In this document: positions 6,021-7,454 of the stretch, one piece after another | Position numbering within the stretch: position 1 is the first letter of the stretch | Layout of the letters: every line of letters starts with the position of its first letter | Assembly (NCBI GenBank): GCA_017538845.1 | Contig: JAFYIC010000179.1 | Span: forward strand, 1-7,454 | Direction of reading: 5' to 3' | Source: Bacillota bacterium | Lineage (GTDB): Bacteria; Bacillota; Clostridia; Peptostreptococcales; Anaerovoracaceae | DNA: 7,454 nt | Program-made: the position numbers and the translations under genes | Notes under the pieces: model-generated | The model's database searches: none | The model's input: only the letters and a program-made list of their open reading frames with translations | Told to the model about the DNA's origin: nothing

Positions 6021-7454
6021 ATGAACACTAAACGGATCAGGTCAAGGATACTGAGCCTGATTTTTGTATTTACCCTCATTTTCTCCATGACGGCGTATTG
6101 CACTCCCGTACATGCTTATGATGAAGTAAACCGGGTTTCTTTCACGGTAGGTTACTGGGCGGGAAACAAGGAATACACAAATAAAGAGATTTCTTTATCT
6201 GAACTGGCGTCAGCCTGCGGGACTCATCAGCAGATATATACCTGGATAGCCAACGGCAGCACTGTTGGTACTACTGAAGCCGAGGGCGTGTATATTTCGG
6301 ATATCCTTGAGTATGTGGGGATAGACAGGAATTCAGTGTATTACTACAACTTCTTCACATCCGACGGATCGTCCTATCAGGGAGCTGCAAAGCAGTGGCA
6401 GGAGGGTCAGCTTTTCGGGACCAGATACAGTTGTGCAAAAGCTTTTAAGAAGATCATCAAGGACTATAACAAAGGCGGCAACGACGTAGTGGAGAACCCT
6501 GAGAAATATTACACCCTGGATAACGTTTACGACTACGATAACAAAAGGTTTTCTTCAGATGCCTGGGACAACAGGAGCGTAGTGGAACCTATGCTTGCCC
6601 TTCGTACTAAAGGCAGCAAATGGAAAGGATACACGCCTGCGTCGTGGCTGGACTTTTCCGGCCTGGGAACCGCAGGTAAGCCAATCCTCATGTTCGGGCA
6701 GGCCCAGCCAAACGAAATAACAAGAAATCTCCATGCACAGATGGTCAACAAAGTCCATATCTGGTTTGAAGGCTCCCCGACGATAACGCTGAAAGCAACG
6801 AATCTCAAAGGGAAAGTAGGGTCGAAAAAGAAACTGGAAGTACAGGTAAATACGCCTGATGAATATCTTACTGAGCAGGTGATCAAAGATCTGTCTTTTT
6901 CAAGCAGTAACAAAAAAGCTGCAAAAGTTTCTTCTGACGGTACTGTGACGTTCACAGGCGAGGGTGCCGCCGATATCTCCGTAGAATACGACGGAAAGGT
7001 CTACGATACGCTGACCGCTACGGGACAGGGCAGTGGAGATGATCCCGAAAAGCCCGACGAACCTGATGATCCCGATGATCCGGATGACCCGGAAGATGAT
7101 GATAACGGCGACGGCAACGGAAGCGGAACCACATCGGGTGACGGAGACGGTAACGGCGGCAGTGACCATGGCAGCGGCTCATCTTCAGGAGCAGGAGATA
7201 ATAACGCCGACGGCAGCAGCAACGGAAGTATCTCGACAGACGGTAAAGCCAATATCAAACCACAGGGCAGCGAAGCCGGTGAAGCTTCGGGAAGCGGACA
7301 GAAGGCAAACAAAGTCTATGAAATATCTACTTCAAAGGAAGCGCTGGCTGAAAGCATCAAAGGATCAAAACTTTTCAAATGGATAATGCTCCTGGCCGCC
7401 ATAGCGATAATATGCGGCGGCACAGGTCAGGCTATATATTACAGGAGCCAGACA
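6021..7454 (+). CDS. Exported Ig-like (BIG2) surface protein with a degenerate molybdopterin-binding-like domain, 3'-truncated by the window edge
   Basis: The frame stays open for 478 codons to the last base, so the C-terminus is missing. A signal peptide is clear: basic start (MNTKRIRSR), hydrophobic core at about 10-25 and a VHA cleavage site after Ala32. Residues about 33-250 form a globular domain. It has EGVYISDILEYVGID (88-102), TSDGSSY (113-119), and KPILMFGQ (220-227) leading into VNKVHIWFEG. That layout faintly recalls sulfite-oxidase-type molybdopterin-binding domains, but no CxGN-type Mo-cysteine motif is present. The only cysteines in this part are Cys66 and Cys138. A BIG2-type Ig-like domain follows at about 254-335 (FSSSNKKAAKVSSDGTVTF). 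Next come an acidic Asp-Asp-Pro repeat (340-361), a Gly/Ser/Asn/Asp linker (about 362-428) and a transmembrane segment at about 452-472. No LPXTG motif is seen before it, so membrane anchoring is likelier than sortase attachment. The ATG at 6021 has modest ribosome binding sequence (GGGGA at 6006-6010). An in-frame TTG at 5991, 11 nt after AGGGGAG (5973-5979), is an alternative that adds ten residues. Function unknown; cell-surface ligand binding or adhesion is a guess. The preceding terminator shows it is not part of the pyc operon. Confidence 0.88.
   Translation, partial: MNTKRIRSRILSLIFVFTLIFSMTAYCTPVHAYDEVNRVSFTVGYWAGNKEYTNKEISLSELASACGTHQQIYTWIANGSTVGTTEAEGVYISDILEYVGIDRNSVYYYNFFTSDGSSYQGAAKQWQEGQLFGTRYSCAKAFKKIIKDYNKGGNDVVENPEKYYTLDNVYDYDNKRFSSDAWDNRSVVEPMLALRTKGSKWKGYTPASWLDFSGLGTAGKPILMFGQAQPNEITRNLHAQMVNKVHIWFEGSPTITLKATNLKGKVGSKKKLEVQVNTPDEYLTEQVIKDLSFSSSNKKAAKVSSDGTVTFTGEGAADISVEYDGKVYDTLTATGQGSGDDPEKPDEPDDPDDPDDPEDDDNGDGNGSGTTSGDGDGNGGSDHGSGSSSGAGDNNADGSSNGSISTDGKANIKPQGSEAGEASGSGQKANKVYEISTSKEALAESIKGSKLFKWIMLLAAIAIICGGTGQAIYYRSQT
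7038..7103 (+). repeat. Acidic Asp-Asp-Pro coding repeat
   Basis: Codons 340-361 of the surface protein encode repeated (Asp/Glu)-Asp-Pro or Lys/Glu-Pro units, with a core of near-identical GATGATCCS triplets of codons (about 7065-7091). It forms a stiff, strongly acidic spacer between the Ig-like domain and the flexible Gly/Ser linker. The repeat DNA could vary in copy number between strains by slippage. Confidence 0.8.

Noticed and set aside
6533..6955. Minus-strand 140-codon open frame inside the surface-protein gene
   Set aside because: It lies antisense to a continuous domain-bearing frame and shows no recognisable motif.
7001..7312. Minus-strand open frame rich in Ser-Gly-Ser repeats
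   Set aside because: It is the antisense reading of the DDP and Gly/Ser coding repeat of the surface protein. It has no signal of its own such as a suitable ribosome binding site or conserved motif.
7033..7386. Plus-strand open frame of 117 codons within the surface-protein gene
   Set aside because: It is an alternative frame over low-complexity repeat DNA. The other frame encodes a coherent signal peptide, Ig-like domain, linker and TM segment.

Overview
The window looks like a chromosomal segment of a low-to-moderate GC Gram-positive anaerobe, most likely a member of the Clostridia (Bacillota). This is inferred from the protein sequences: a Firmicutes-style TypA, a single-chain 1149-residue pyruvate carboxylase, strong AAGGAG-type ribosome binding sites, and a secreted Ig-like surface protein with a C-terminal membrane anchor. 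I cannot name the genus from sequence alone. All recognised genes are on the + strand.

Bases 1-5848 form a tightly packed gene run. The 3' part of typA (bipA), a ribosome-associated translational GTPase, enters from the left edge and lacks its first G-domain motifs. It is followed by a small MscS-type mechanosensitive channel, then by a full-length pyruvate carboxylase (pyc). Spacing is 12-18 nt between typA and mscS, and mscS and pyc overlap by 8-14 nt, so cotranscription and translational coupling are likely. The three proteins serve different processes (ribosome assembly or stress translation, osmotic release, anaplerotic oxaloacetate synthesis). The grouping therefore looks like shared expression, not one pathway. 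Both internal junctions carry the same odd arrangement: two staggered Shine-Dalgarno-like runs facing two in-frame ATGs 6 nt apart.

Bases 5849-6020 are intergenic. They hold a convincing intrinsic terminator for the operon, directly followed by a perfect TATAAT hexamer and a 10-bp palindrome that may belong to the promoter region of the next gene.

Bases 6021-7454 are one long reading frame that runs off the right edge without a stop. It encodes an exported protein: a signal peptide, an N-terminal domain that faintly resembles the sulfite-oxidase-type molybdopterin-binding fold but shows no cofactor-cysteine motif, one bacterial Ig-like (BIG2) domain, an acidic Asp-Asp-Pro repeat, a Gly/Ser/Asn/Asp-rich linker and a membrane segment close to the window end. 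This is the least characterised element here.

I saw no tRNA, rRNA, CRISPR array, insertion sequence, phage gene or defence system. Apart from the surface protein and a few sequence-level peculiarities, the region reads as ordinary core genome.
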